A DNA stretch of 64,000 bases from Cycas panzhihuaensis (Eukaryota > Cycadophyta), in the NCBI GenBank assembly GCA_023213395.1, contig CM041465.1, positions 93,937,741 through 94,001,740 on the forward strand. Direction: 5' to 3'. A program made the position numbers and the translations under genes. Numbering within the stretch: the first letter of the stretch is position 1; every line of letters begins with the position of its first letter. The notes beneath the pieces are model-generated. The model searched no databases and was not told where the DNA came from. It was given only the letters and a program-made list of their open reading frames with translations. Positions 1-12,373 of this stretch are shown in pieces.

Positions 1-2249
<2,249 letters not shown>

Positions 2250-2276
2250 CTGGCAACCATACTGGGGATTGCCAGT
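2250..2276 (+). promoter_or_regulatory. Primer binding site of A, inside a small inverted repeat
   Basis: Directly after the LTR end, separated by one base, is a TGG-initiated sequence (2251 onward: TGGCAACCATACTGGGGA) in the position of a tRNA-primed minus-strand start. The 7-bp arms CTGGCAA (2250-2256) and TTGCCAG (2269-2275) flank it, so the site would sit in a hairpin. The same site, with TGGCGACC, is seen after the 5' LTRs of D (61342 downward) and C (46961 downward). I could not assign the tRNA. Confidence 0.75.
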
Positions 2277-2551
2277 AAGGGAGCTAGATTCGCTTCCCCT
2301 TTTCGTTGGTGTTCTTGCCTCTAGGTAGCCTCCTATTCTGTATTTCAGTTAGGCAACCCCCAATGTACTTGCATCATTTTCTTCTTTTCGTTTTCTTTTA
2401 ACAATGCTTGCAAAGGCATTGCATGCGGCATTTCTTACGTCGCTTGCGAGGTCTGCCACCATTGTTAGAAGACCAATCGCCTCATTCCCTTCTGTCATCA
2501 AACCCTGATTCAACAATGGAAGGTTACCCATCCGATTGGGCTTACCATACC
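2277..2551 (+). other. Leader between primer binding site and gag of A
   Basis: Untranslated leader of the genomic RNA. An in-frame ATG at 2408 could extend Gag by 48 residues, but the ATG at 2552 has a better context (accATGGct) that is also present in copy D, where the upstream frame holds a stop. I therefore place the Gag start at 2552. Nothing else recognised. Confidence 0.5.
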
Positions 2552-4980
2552 ATGGCTTCGGGAACTCAAGAGTTCCCCTCATCTGTCTTGGAATCTGCCC
2601 ATGGGGGTGATGATTCCATCTATTATCTAGATGACCAGTTTTACTCTACTGACTTTCATCCTTCCGCTCATGCAGCAGAAGATTTGGCTCCTCACGAGAC
2701 TCACCATCCTACTGGTGAGCCCTATGAGGAACGTCCTGAGGGATCCCCGACATTCGATAACCCGTCAACCTCGTATGGCTATGAGGATACCCCTCCCGCC
2801 GACGCGATCGAAGCACTCAGCGAGTACTTTCGAGTAGCTCGCTGCCAACCGCATCCTAGGTGGTTTAAAGAAATGTTACGCAATGTAACATCCTCTTCAT
2901 CCTTACCTGTGCCTCATACAACAGATGATGCTTTTACCTGCGCACACTCGTCCTATGCTGTGTCTACCTCGGCTCCCAGGGCAAGCGTTGTGCCGCCTAC
3001 TTCTAGCCGTGGTCCCACTTCTTCAGGACCTATTCCTGGCATGTCCTTTCCCCAACTCAGGGTTAGCATACCGTTTCTAAGTCAAACGAATGCGCCGCCT
3101 TGGAACGTGGCATATGTGTTCCCTAGTAGGCCTCGAGGCCCTACTAGTGCTGCTGCCATCAACTATGTAGGACCCACTCCTACATACATTTAGAACCCTA
3201 CTGGTGGTCCTTCCCTTTACATGCCCCCAGGTTACACGTCTCAACCTTGGGGGCAGGGTAGGGGAAACCATCTTCCTGCCTATGGAGTGGACCCGTTGCA
3301 CCCATATGGGGTCGCTACCGCTGTGTGGCCCATATGGGCAAAACCCGATCCCTCACCCCTCGTTTCCGCCATCTAGTGCAACTCCTGTTGTTCGCTCAAG
3401 GGAACATACCTCCCTTCCATGCCACCGCAACCCCTTTCCAACAAGAGGCGTTCCCCTAAGGAGGGATGGGTTTACCACCCCCATCCATTCCTGTTCTTTT
3501 ACCGGTCGTCGATCTATTGGCCCATGTAAGGACACGTCCTTTCATGGACTATAGGTCAACGCCATTATCTATTGAGGTGCTAAGGACTAACCTGCCGCCT
3601 CACCCTCCTGAAGTTCCCAAATTCGATGGAACTTTGTCGCAAGACCCAACCAAGCACGTACGTAGTTTCTCTATGGCGTGCATTGATTATTGGGCTTACG
3701 ACCATATTCTAATGAAGCTATTCCCACAATCCTTGCAGGGTGACACCCTCAAGTGGTTTTACCGTCTCCCTACTCATTCGATTTCTTCGTTCCAGCAATT
3801 GGTGGATGAGTTCATCAACTATTTTGACATAGCCCATCCATTCAAAAGCGGAATGAAAGTGCTTATGTTGCTTAAACAAGGTCACGACGAAATGAATCGT
3901 GACTTTGTGTGATGCTTTCATGATCTCCTTCACTCTACTAAGGCCACGTTGCCTGAAGAGTTAAAGTGAGATCTCTTCGTTAATGCACTTCGCCTTGAAG
4001 TGCATGTGGAAGTCCTTAAGATGGGGGCAACCACATGTGACTCTGCGATTATGAGGTGCTTGGCATTGGAGGCCATTGAGATCCAAGCTAGACCCAAGAA
4101 ACCTCCTAAACCCTCACAACGTCGTGAGGCACCTCCCCCAGCGAAGGAAACTAAACCTTCGTAGCCTGCTAGGCCCACCTCTCATCCGACTGAGAGGACC
4201 CTAGATCCTCTTACCTTTGTTATTCGCTCATTCAAGTGCACGATGAAGGAGCTTAAACTCCAGCCTCCTTCATTGCCGACCTCCTATAAACTAGTTTAGC
4301 AAGCTTCTCATGCAGTGCCCCCCAAAGGGGGTAACATCCAACCATCTCAAGCAAGGAGGATTGATCCTCCCCTTGAGAAGAGGTGGTGTTCCATCCATGG
4401 GGAGTGTTTCCATGATTATTCGCGTTGTTGGGCGTAGCACCCCTGCGACGCCCCGCCGCGCGATTCGTCCCCTGGGCGGGTATCGAGGCCTAACCTCAAT
4501 CAACCCATTCATAGAGACCCGTTCCCCAAACATGGGGAACATGGTCGTGATGTTTAGCAAAGGAACAATTAGAATCGGGATAGATCCCCCGATTCTTGCC
4601 CTTCGCATGGTAGAGAGAAGGGTATACGAAGGCCATCTTCCCTTTCACACTCCCCTGACCGCCATGCTCCATCACCTTCGCGATCCCGTGACAAGGGAAA
4701 GAAGGTGATCCAAATGCTTGAGACCACTCCCCTTTACGCGCTGACTCGGTCTCGAGTCGCAAAAGAGGTAACAGGTGCCTCCACGTCTACCTCGCAACTC
4801 GATCCCCCTCCAGAAGTCGTTCCTTTGGAGATTCTCGCACTTCCCAAGAGCATTCCCGTCTGCTCCAGTAGATTCAACTTTAGGAGAGCCCTTACCCAAC
4901 CCACAGGGAGGGGTAAGCCCTTCTCCATGGTCGAAGATCTTCTCACTGTGCTACCAGGATGTCCATCATGGACATCTTGA
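2552..4980 (+). pseudogene. gag: gag of A: capsid/nucleocapsid polyprotein, broken
   Basis: Starts MASGTQEFP. The N-terminal third is rich in Pro, Ser and Tyr and includes a W-F-K-E-M-L-R-N segment. A retrotransposon gag domain (PF03732-like) lies at about 3600-4090, with W-F-Y-R-L-P and F-Q-Q-L-V-D-E-F-I-N-Y-F. A zinc knuckle at 4387-4428 reads W-C-S-I-H-G-E-C-F-H-D-Y-S-R-C, spacing CX2HX4HX4C, a variant of the usual CCHC knuckle. The frame moves from phase 2 to phase 1 near 3310-3330, where about 2 nt are missing relative to D. Stops at 3192, 3910, 3966 and 4162 match CAA/CAG or CGA codons in other copies, except 4162 which is also TAG in D. Gag packages the element RNA in cytoplasmic particles. 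Gag and pol appear to form one long polyprotein frame in the intact ancestor. Confidence 0.85.
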
Positions 4981-5006
4981 GAAGTTGCCCTGAGCAGTGA
5001 ACGCTC

Positions 5007-5507
5007 CTCTTGGAAGCTCTAGGATCAAATGATGCGTCTGTTCATGCCTTGGGCACAACCCAAAGTTGTTAACCCATCATCTCTTTCGATCCTAGAGATC
5101 TTCCTACATCTAGTGGAAGGGAATGCCAGTGGAACTTCCCTTTCGCCATTACCATAGATACTCCTGATTGCACATTGCGAAGAACCATCGTGGACAACAG
5201 TTCTTCCGTCAATGCCATGCCCTTGTGCGTTATGCAAGAGCTTGGCATTTCTACCTTGGAGCCTATTCCATGGTGTTATCAGGGTTATGACGGTAGCGAG
5301 AAGACTCCTTTGGGATCTGTCTCGATACCCCTTACTCTTAAGGACAAGACTGTCATCACCGACATCGTCGTCCTCGATGTTGACGTTGATTACAACTTAC
5401 TTCTGGGTCGACCATGGCTTGACTAAATGGGAGCCGTGTGTTCTACCCATTGGGGGCAACTTAAATTTGTCCATAATGGGCAAATGAAAGTTATCTCTCG
5501 CGAGTGA
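5007..5507 (+). pseudogene. Aspartic protease (retropepsin) of A
   Basis: The reading in phase 0 holds the active-site stretch R-T-I-V-D-N-S-S-S-V-N-A-M-P (about 5178-5220), the flap region G-Y-D-G-S-E-K-T-P-L-G, and the second hallmark L-L-L-G-R-P-W-L-D (5400-5424). The usual D-[TSN]-G-[SA] of retropepsins is D-N-S-S here, with Ser in place of the expected Gly; copy C still reads V-D-N-G-S. Stops follow W-L-D (TAA, CAA in D) and at 5505 (TGA). The enzyme would cut the Gag-Pol polyprotein in the particle. Confidence 0.8.
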
Positions 5508-6500
5508 TTACTTGCAAAACAAGTTAAGCCTTCTGCTCAGGCAAGCCATGGCCATATGAAGGGAAACAAACGCCCTTCTGATCATGTCTCCACATGTTCC
5601 ATTGGAATCCCTGATTCCTCTTACCGCGAAGAAGATCCCATATCTTCTTCCCCTGATTTGACGCATTTCACCCCCATTGGTGTCGGGAGCTATGGGTACC
5701 TTGTTATGTTTGACGTTGACGGGTCCCATAGCGAGGATGAGGATTATCCTCACCCAGTTTCATTCCTCCGCACTAGTGCAGGGCATCCTCCTAGTCCTAG
5801 GTTCCCTCCTAGGACCCCTTTTGTTGTAGAGCCTAGTCATTTTCACTTGTCACATGACATTGCGCATGTCGATCATCACGTTCCTGGATCTTCTATCCCA
5901 TCACCTCCCATAGGTGATGATGTTGAGAGTTTCTCTCTTTCCTTTTATGAGGGACCTCTCCTTGACTCTCCTTCAGAGTCTCTTAGGGATGATGGGCAGC
6001 TTTCAGGCCATACTAGTCCTATCCCTCCCACGCTATCCCACACCTCGTCCATTCGAAGTCAGGTCATCCATGGGGTGGACTACTTCAAAGACGATGAGGC
6101 TTTGCTGGAATACTTAGCAGGCTCCATGCCCAGTTTGCCTCTTGGTCACCACAAGCTTGGCCACCAGAAGGTCTTAACAATTGGGTCCACATTAGTTGAC
6201 CCAATCCCTTCTTATCTTTCCTCTCTTCCGATCAATCTTGCCCCCCCCCATTTCAAGGAGGGGAATGCCATGTGCATGGGGGCAACTCAGGACATAGTCC
6301 TTGCCCTGGACAAGGTCATCAAGGTAGGAGTGGAATACACTCCTGACGAAGTGAGGGAATACTCCCTCCTGTTCTGGAAATTCTGCAATGTATTCACGTG
6401 GGACTACTCGGACATGAAGGGCATTGACCCCTCCATCGTCACGCATAACCTTACGACCATTCCTGACGCTCGCCCAAGGCCAAAAGCAAAGATCCCTTCA
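5508..6500 (+). pseudogene. Pro-RT linker of A pol
   Basis: A 322-codon open frame (from 5556) links protease to RT. It has no domain I recognise. It is rich in Ser, Pro, His and Asp, contains G-V-G-S-Y-G-Y-L, and ends with the conserved run M-C-M-G-A-T-Q-D followed by F-T-W-D-Y-S-D-M-K-G-I, which is the usual N-terminal approach to RT in Ty3/gypsy Pol. It is also recognisable in B (28330-29190), C (42900-43810) and D (57170-58040). A one-base loss near 6475-6490 shifts the frame into that of RT. Confidence 0.7.
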
Positions 6501-7170
6501 CCCAAAGCTTTCAGCTACCGTTAAGACAGAGGTTGAGAAGCTTCTAGATGTGGGACTCGTGTCTTCCATCGATTACCCTAAGTGGGTATCGAATATCATT
6601 CCCGTTGCCAAGAAGAACGAGACCATTCATATTTGTGTTAATTTTTGTGACATAAAGAACGCTTGTCCTAAGGACAACTTTCCTCTTCCCTTCATTGATC
6701 AAATAATTGATCATACGGCTGGATTCGAAGTTATGTCCTTAATGGACGGCTTCTTCGGCTATAACCAGATTCAGATTTCTCCTGAAGACTGCCATAAGAC
6801 GGCCTTCACTATGCCATGGGGTACCTTCGCCTACAAGGTAATGCCCTTTGGTCTTAAGAATGCAGGGGCTACTTATCAAACAGCCATGCATTTTATCTTT
6901 TACGACCTCATCAACAATACGTTGGAGGTCTTCATGGACGATATGATAGGCCTTTTACGTACCAGAGCCCATCATCCCTCTAACTTGCGTGCCATCTTCA
7001 CAAGATGCTGCAAGTACCATGTTAGTCTAAACCCGCTGAAATGCATGTTTGCCATCACTTCAGGTAAACTCTTGGGTTTCTTCGTGTCCCAATAAGGAAT
7101 CCAAATTGATCTGAAAAAAGTCAAGGCAATCCTTGACGTACCGCTGCCTAGGACCCAACGACAAATTAAG
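6501..7170 (+). pseudogene. pol: Reverse transcriptase domain of A
   Basis: Phase 1 reading from E-V-E-K-L-L-D-V-G-L, through N-A-C-P-K-D-N-F-P-L-P, L-M-D-G-F-F-G-Y-N-Q-I, M-P-F-G-L-K-N-A-G-A-T-Y-Q, to the catalytic box F-M-D-D-M (about 6933-6947) and S-G-K-L-L-G-F. These are RT blocks in the right order. Both aspartates of the Y/F-x-D-D box are intact in A and B; D has F-M-D-N. One TAA at 7093 corresponds to CAA in D. The enzyme copies the element RNA into DNA. Confidence 0.92.
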
Positions 7171-7932
7171 TTGTTTCTAGGCAGGCTTGGTTTTCTGAGG
7201 TATTTCTTGGCAAATTTTGCCATTACCACCAAGCCTCTTACGAACCTATTGAAGAAAGGAGCCCCTTTTGTTTGGTCAAACAAGACCCAAAAGGCCTTCG
7301 TAGGACTCAAGGAAGCTCTCGTTTCCGCCCCTACACTAGCACCTCCTTGCTTTGATAGGCCCTTCATTCTATACACCTCAGCAACTGACGAGTCCCTGGG
7401 TGCAATGCTCGCACAGGAGGACGATTCGGGAACCGAGAGGGCTATTTATTTCATCAGTCGCACTCTTGTTGCTGCTGAATTAAACTATCCCCTCGCTGAA
7501 AAGGAATGCCTCTCCTTGGTCCATGCGACCAAGAAGTTTAGGCAATACTTACTCGGCAATATAACCAAGGTGATCGTTCAATCTAATCCCTTACATTACT
7601 TACTTACTTGTTCGGACTTGATAGGTAGGGCAGGTCGTTGGGCCGTCCTGCTTCAAGAGTTTGACTTACAAGTTATTAACAGGAAGTCGAAGAAGGGAAT
7701 GGTAGTAGCAGAGCAATTGGCCGATGCTGCCATTCCCAACGCGAGCGGCGTTCCTGTCGACGACTCTTTCCCAGATGAGTCTATCATGACCGTCCATGAT
7801 GCTTCTCATCACCCACTTGCCGACAGCGAGTGGTATGGTGACATTGTGCGATATCTGACTCAGCAAGAATATCACCTGAAGCCGAATAAGGTTAGGTCAC
7901 GCATCCGCCATCATAGCAACACTTCCTCGTAG
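7171..7932 (+). pseudogene. pol: Connection and RNase H domain of A pol
   Basis: F-L-G-R-L-G-F-L-R-Y-F-L-A-N-F opens the connection, then the RNase H: I-L-Y-T-S-A-T-D-E-S-L-G-A-M-L (first Asp, about 7390), L-A-E-K-E-C-L-S-L-V (Glu), and V-I-V-Q-S-N-P-L-H-Y-L-L, where relatives known to me have Asp at the N of S-N-P. That third catalytic position is Asn in A and B and Tyr in C. The frame runs through P-D-E-S-I-M-T-V and W-Y-G-D-I-V-R-Y-L straight toward integrase, with no second RNase H between them. Ends at TAG 7930-7932. Confidence 0.85.
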
Positions 7933-9069
7933 ATGAAGTGTTGTACAAGAGATCCTTCGATGGGATCCTGCTTTGCTGTGTCGCCCCTGATGAAGCAGAC
8001 CAAATACTCCACGAATGCCATCATGGCATTTGTGGGGGCCACTTTGGGGGCCAATCCATGGCCCAAAGGATCCTCTACATGGGTTATTACTAGCTATCCT
8101 TGTTCAAGGATGCCCACACCTGTGCCCTTAGATGTCGACGATGTCAGGAGCATGCCAATGTCTCTCACGTACCTTCCGAGGCATTGCACCCTATCGTGGC
8201 TCTGTGGCTCTTTTCTCAATAGGGCTTAAACCTCATTGGAGCTATATCGCCACCATCTTCTACACAACATAAATATATCTTAACCGCTACCAAATACTTC
8301 ACTAAATGGGCAGAGGCAATCTCCCTATCCACTACCCTTGGCAAGACGATAGCCACCTTCGTCTACCAGCATATTATCTGTCATTTTGGGATTCTAGATG
8401 TCCTAATTATAGATAATGGAACTTCCTTCTGTAATAGGGAAATGGATTTAATCAGGCGAGAAATTCAAGATCTCGCATAAGACATCATCCCCTTATTACC
8501 CCTAAGCAAATAGGCAAGTTGAATCTTCCAACAAAATGCTCATCAGTATTTTGAAGAAAATCGTTGCCCAGTCTCAAAGAGACTGGCATATCCAACTCCC
8601 TTCCACCCTGTGGGCTTATCGCACTTCCATCCGCACAGCTACCAGAATGACCCCATTCTCGTTAATCTATAGAACTGAGGCGATACTCCCACTGGAAGTG
8701 GAGATCCCCTCTCTTCGGGTTTCTCTTCGGGGCCTCATAGATAAGGAGTCTATTCACTAGGCTTGCCTCCTAGACCTTGAGGGCCTGGATGAGAGGCGCT
8801 TAACGGCTTATCAAGCGAATCTCGCTTCGAAAGCCTGCTTGCAAAGGACACACGACAAATATCTTCGTGCTTGTCCTTTATGCCCCGAGGACCACGTTCT
8901 TAAATTGGAGTACCTTTACGATCACTTGGCCAAATTTGGGCCCAAATGGGTAGGCCCCTTCGTCGTTCTCGAAAGTCTCGATAATGGCGCATATAGGATC
9001 GCCACCTTGGAAGGCTTGGAATTTGAGAAAGTGGTCAATGGAAAATTCCTTAAGAAGTTTTACGCGTGA
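7933..9069 (+). pseudogene. pol: Integrase of A: zinc-binding, DDE core, GPF tail
   Basis: The HHCC zinc-binding module reads H-E-C-H-H-G-I-C-G-G-H (about 8005-8040) and C-A-L-R-C-R-R-C-Q (about 8120-8150). The DDE core starts G-L-N-L-I-G-A-I at 8223: the first catalytic Asp codon (8229-8231) is AAC, so D to N, whereas D has G-L-D-L-I-G. The second Asp is in I-D-N-G (8412) and the Glu in Q-V-E-S (8521). The C-terminal part has T-P-F-S-L-I-Y-R-T-E and the GPY/F-like K-W-V-G-P-F-V-V-L-E-S-L (8940-8980), ending K-F-L-K-K-F-Y-A at 9069. Several stops interrupt it. Integrase would insert the cDNA with a 5-bp stagger, matching the 5-bp duplications of C and D. Confidence 0.88.
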
Positions 9070-9649
9070 TCTTTTCGCTCTTTTCCTCTGCCATGCTCCG
9101 AAATTAGCCTAAACTACCATTTTAAATTGTTCCCATTCCTCCCAACCACGGGTAGAATGGCAATTTAAGATGGATTTTCACTTCTTCTTCTAGTTCCTCC
9201 TGCGGAACCCATGTTCTCGTATTCTCTCGGGAACCTTTGTCTTCTTATTTGGGCATTCCTCGACTAGGACGACGCTGTGGAGTATCGTCACTCCATTCTC
9301 CTGCCTGTTGTTTCCTTCGCATATTCTACTATGCTCCCCCGTTGATGTGCATGTCGCTCTATTTCTAACCTCACACCTCTCGATCACCTCTACTTATGGT
9401 GGGTGTGTGTGCTTCTGTTAGACATATAACCATACATGGAAGGAAATACATGCATTTTACAACAAAATACTTACAACAAAACATATTTACATATTTACAT
9501 TTACAACATACAAAAATATTCATCATACAAAGTAAATCATACATGCTATCTCTATCATACATGATACACGCCATTTCATGTCAAAATAGGGTTCCAATTA
9601 CCCCGTATATATATATATATATTAAAAGTGTCATGGTACATCATACATG
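9070..9649. other. Spacer after pol of A, with short TA array
   Basis: No gene seen. The first 120 bases are conserved after integrase in B (25560-25660), C (40330-40430) and D (54430-54515), so this is an element-specific segment, possibly the 3' untranslated part of the gag-pol RNA and the downstream flank of the antisense gene. A (TA)9 array at about 9605-9622 marks the same position that is expanded to more than 500 bp in D. Confidence 0.6.
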
Positions 9650-12205
9650 TGGGAAGCCGGGATCCTTGCAAGGGGGGTACAATCATGTGAGCCTACATAT
9701 GACCCCCTGGAGGCCCGTGCTTTCCCATCAAAACTATATGTACATCTCATCTACTGTTGTCCTGATCCTGGGGTGCCATCCCCTAGTCTGTGTGATCCCT
9801 CTTCTGAAGACCACATCCCTCCAAGGCTCCTCCTGGGCCTCCGCAAGCTGCCTGCCTCGCTCCCCTCATCTCGGGGTCGTAGTCACCGTGTGTGTGTGGG
9901 TCCGGCTCCTGCTCGACCTCAAGAACATCTACGCTACTAGCTGGTCGTATCGAACCTGGATGCGATCTCTCTCTCCCTGGAGTCCCTCCTCCATACTCTA
10001 AAACTTCTCCTCTGTTGCCTTGAGGCACTCCTCCAGTACTGCTATGCGGATGCTGCTCCCCGCATCTCCTCCTAGTCCACCCTGAGCCTCTAAGGCCTGG
10101 ACTCGTCTGCGCAGCTCATCCCGCTCACCCCTGGCCACGTCGAGCTCTCACTACAGCTGCCCCTGGAATGCCATGTGTTCTTGGGTCTCTGCAGCCCAGA
10201 TGTCTCTCACCCTCGCTATTGGGGTGAATGCCTACATGTGGGCACCTGCCGACCTGGGCGCATCCTCTGCCTGGATGGGCAGTTGCCCCTCTATGTAGAC
10301 CTGAGGGAACATCTCCCTCACCATGGCCTCCACCAATCTCCAGACCTCTACTACACTTGTCAATGCAACATGATGTGTGTCAGTGTATATCCTCATTGCA
10401 TACCATAATAAAATGAAATCAAGGATCTGTCTAGATGTCAAATAACTAAGGAAACAGTTAGGTCTCACCTGCCATGGCCGCTGGCTCCTCTGCTCGGGTG
10501 ACATCCTCGTCTCCTGGCCCTCCGCCAGCTACAAATACCTCATCCTTAGGCACATCCTTTGCCTCAACCTCACTCCTAGCAGGGACTGGCTCGACCCTCG
10601 CCTCTCCGGATCTCCTCATGATCCGTAGTCTGTGCCCCCTTGTCTCGGGTACCCTACTCCCCTCAGTGGCTCCGGATGGGCCTGCCCCTCCTCCGACAGT
10701 CCTGGATGGTCTTGTTGCTCCTCCTGTCGACTGTGATGGACCTGCCTCTCCTGCAGGTCATGATGGGCCAACCCCATCTCCCCCGTCATCACCGTCATCA
10801 CCGCTATTGCCGTCATTGTCATCGTCATCATCATCGTCGATGGGTGCTCCTACTCTGCCCACTCTATCATCACTCTCCCACCTCACTGCTCTGTATGGCT
10901 CTGCTATATAGTCTGTCAGAGTGAGGAGGTCGAGTGATATTGCATCGACCAACTGACGGACATGGGCCTGGTCCTCTATCCCTCGGAGTCGCGTCTACCA
11001 CCTGTGGACCATCGGGGTCCACTCTACTATGGGGTATGGCCCCCTTGTTGGTGCCACTGCCACAAAATGGTTAAAGAACTAGCATTGCAATAGCGTGCTA
11101 TAAGAGAACCCTCCTCTGCCAAATCTCTAGATGGTGTCTAGCTGGGCGACGAGGTTCGTCGCAACTAGAGTAGCCCAATCCATCCTCTCACCGGCCTCAG
11201 ACGGCACCGCAGATCCACCCAACCTCCGGGGATCTCCCTATAGTTCTGTTTCTGAGAAATCCAGAATAGAATGCATAGTACTATCAACTTCCTCACCCAA
11301 GGAATCCTGGACATGAGAATAGTCTGGAGGGGACCTCCCCTCCACTCCCACCGCTTGGCCCCTCAAGGAATTGGGCGCCTCACATGCCGCCTCGGTGCTA
11401 GGTAGCGCCCCACCACCGGCCTCCCTATCAGCTGGAACCCCAGACCGCCTCGATATCTCCTCGGGTAATAGTGACATCACCTATCTAAGGCAGGTGAAAT
11501 GCATACCTCCTCTTGTCCCAGTGTGACACGATGTCAACTAGAAGCCTCTGGTCTGACGCGAATTGGGGGGTCTTGAGTGCCTTGTATAGGCCACACCTCT
11601 TCAGAGTCGCCTTGTCCTCTTAGGACGCCATCTCCAAGTAGCTTAGTATCGGCATACCGACGTTCTTACGGTTATCCACCATAATAACTGCCTACAATCA
11701 TCAAAAATCAGTCAAGGTCAGCCTCCTAGCAGTCATCTAGGCTCCTAGCTCTCTTTCTGATTTTCCTTTTTGATTATGGGGGCTATTTGGCCCCTCTTTT
11801 GGTTTTTTCTGGTTTTTTGCCTACGTACCGCTCCAAATTTAGTGGTACCGCTAAAATTAGAGTGGGTCCCGCGGTGATCACTTTCCTATAGCGATCCTGA
11901 CCCACGATCATGCAAGACCGCGATCTTGGCCATGGTATTTAATGGTAACCCCTAAAAGGGAGGTTTTACCCGTAAAATCTCAATTTTTTTGTGGTGGACC
12001 CCCGTGGGGCCCACCGGGACCAGGGCTCCCTAATGCCCAGGTCCCTGCCTCTTTCTAGGTCCAATTCAGACTCCAAGAGGCATCTGATTGCCCATAAGGG
12101 GCATAAAAATGCATAAAAATTAGCTGAAAAGCATCAAACTTTGAACTTTGAAATGGGAAAGGTTTTGCAAGATCCACTCACTGGGTCTGGCCTGACTGTC
12201 ACCAT
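9650..12205 (-). pseudogene. Antisense spliced gene of A: plant-mobile-domain-like protein
   Basis: Runs opposite to gag-pol. Exon 1 starts with ATG at 12205 and encodes M-V-T-V-R-P-D-P (to 12182). Intron 1 (12181-11692) opens GTGAGT and closes ATTGTAG. Exon 2 (11691-10469) begins A-V-I-M-V-D-N-R-K-N-V-G-M-P, then a plant-mobile-domain-like region (PF10536-like, with F-H-L-P, V-T-I-T-P/Y and G-A-P-A-T-R-R-P), then an acidic Asp/Ser-rich stretch. Intron 2 opens GTGAGA at 10468; its acceptor, intact in D, is mutated here. Exon 3 (about 10360-9650) includes V-W-R-L-V-E-A-M-V-R-E-M-F-P-Q-V-Y and a Glu/Arg-rich coiled-coil tail. Stops interrupt exons 2 and 3. Function unknown; plant mobile domain proteins such as MAIN and MAIL1 act in the nucleus. 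Confidence 0.68.
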
Positions 12206-12365
12206 CTCGTCTCGCTGGTCGTAACAGCTCACGCTATACTCAGATCCAATGGTCAGATCATCTCCTGCGTGCCTCTGAAGTTAGGTAGCGCTCTGCGTCA
12301 TAAGGGAATGGCTCTGGTTTCGTACAAGAGCCGGTGAAAATGAATCCGATTTTCATTCGTTTTCC

Positions 12366-12373
12366 TTATATAG
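12366..12373 (-). promoter_or_regulatory. TATA box of the antisense gene of A
   Basis: On the - strand the sequence reads CTATATAA within GCCTATATAAGG, 161 bp upstream of the exon 1 ATG. The identical box at the same place in B (22544) and D (50698), and CATATAAGG in C (37286), argue for a real core promoter. Transcription should start about 30 bp downstream, near 12335. Confidence 0.7.

Noticed and set aside
9783-10028. Independent small gene on the - strand of A with a Glu/Arg-rich product
   Set aside because: It is exon 3 of the antisense gene, aligned with 52980-53290 of D and 24645-25000 of B.
10474-10911. Ser/Pro-rich open frame on the + strand (and its D counterpart 52134-52598 on the - strand, C counterpart 38560-39009)
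   Set aside because: It is the reverse strand of the acidic Asp/Glu/Gly stretch of the antisense gene exon 2; the other strand has the splice sites, TATA box and domain similarity.
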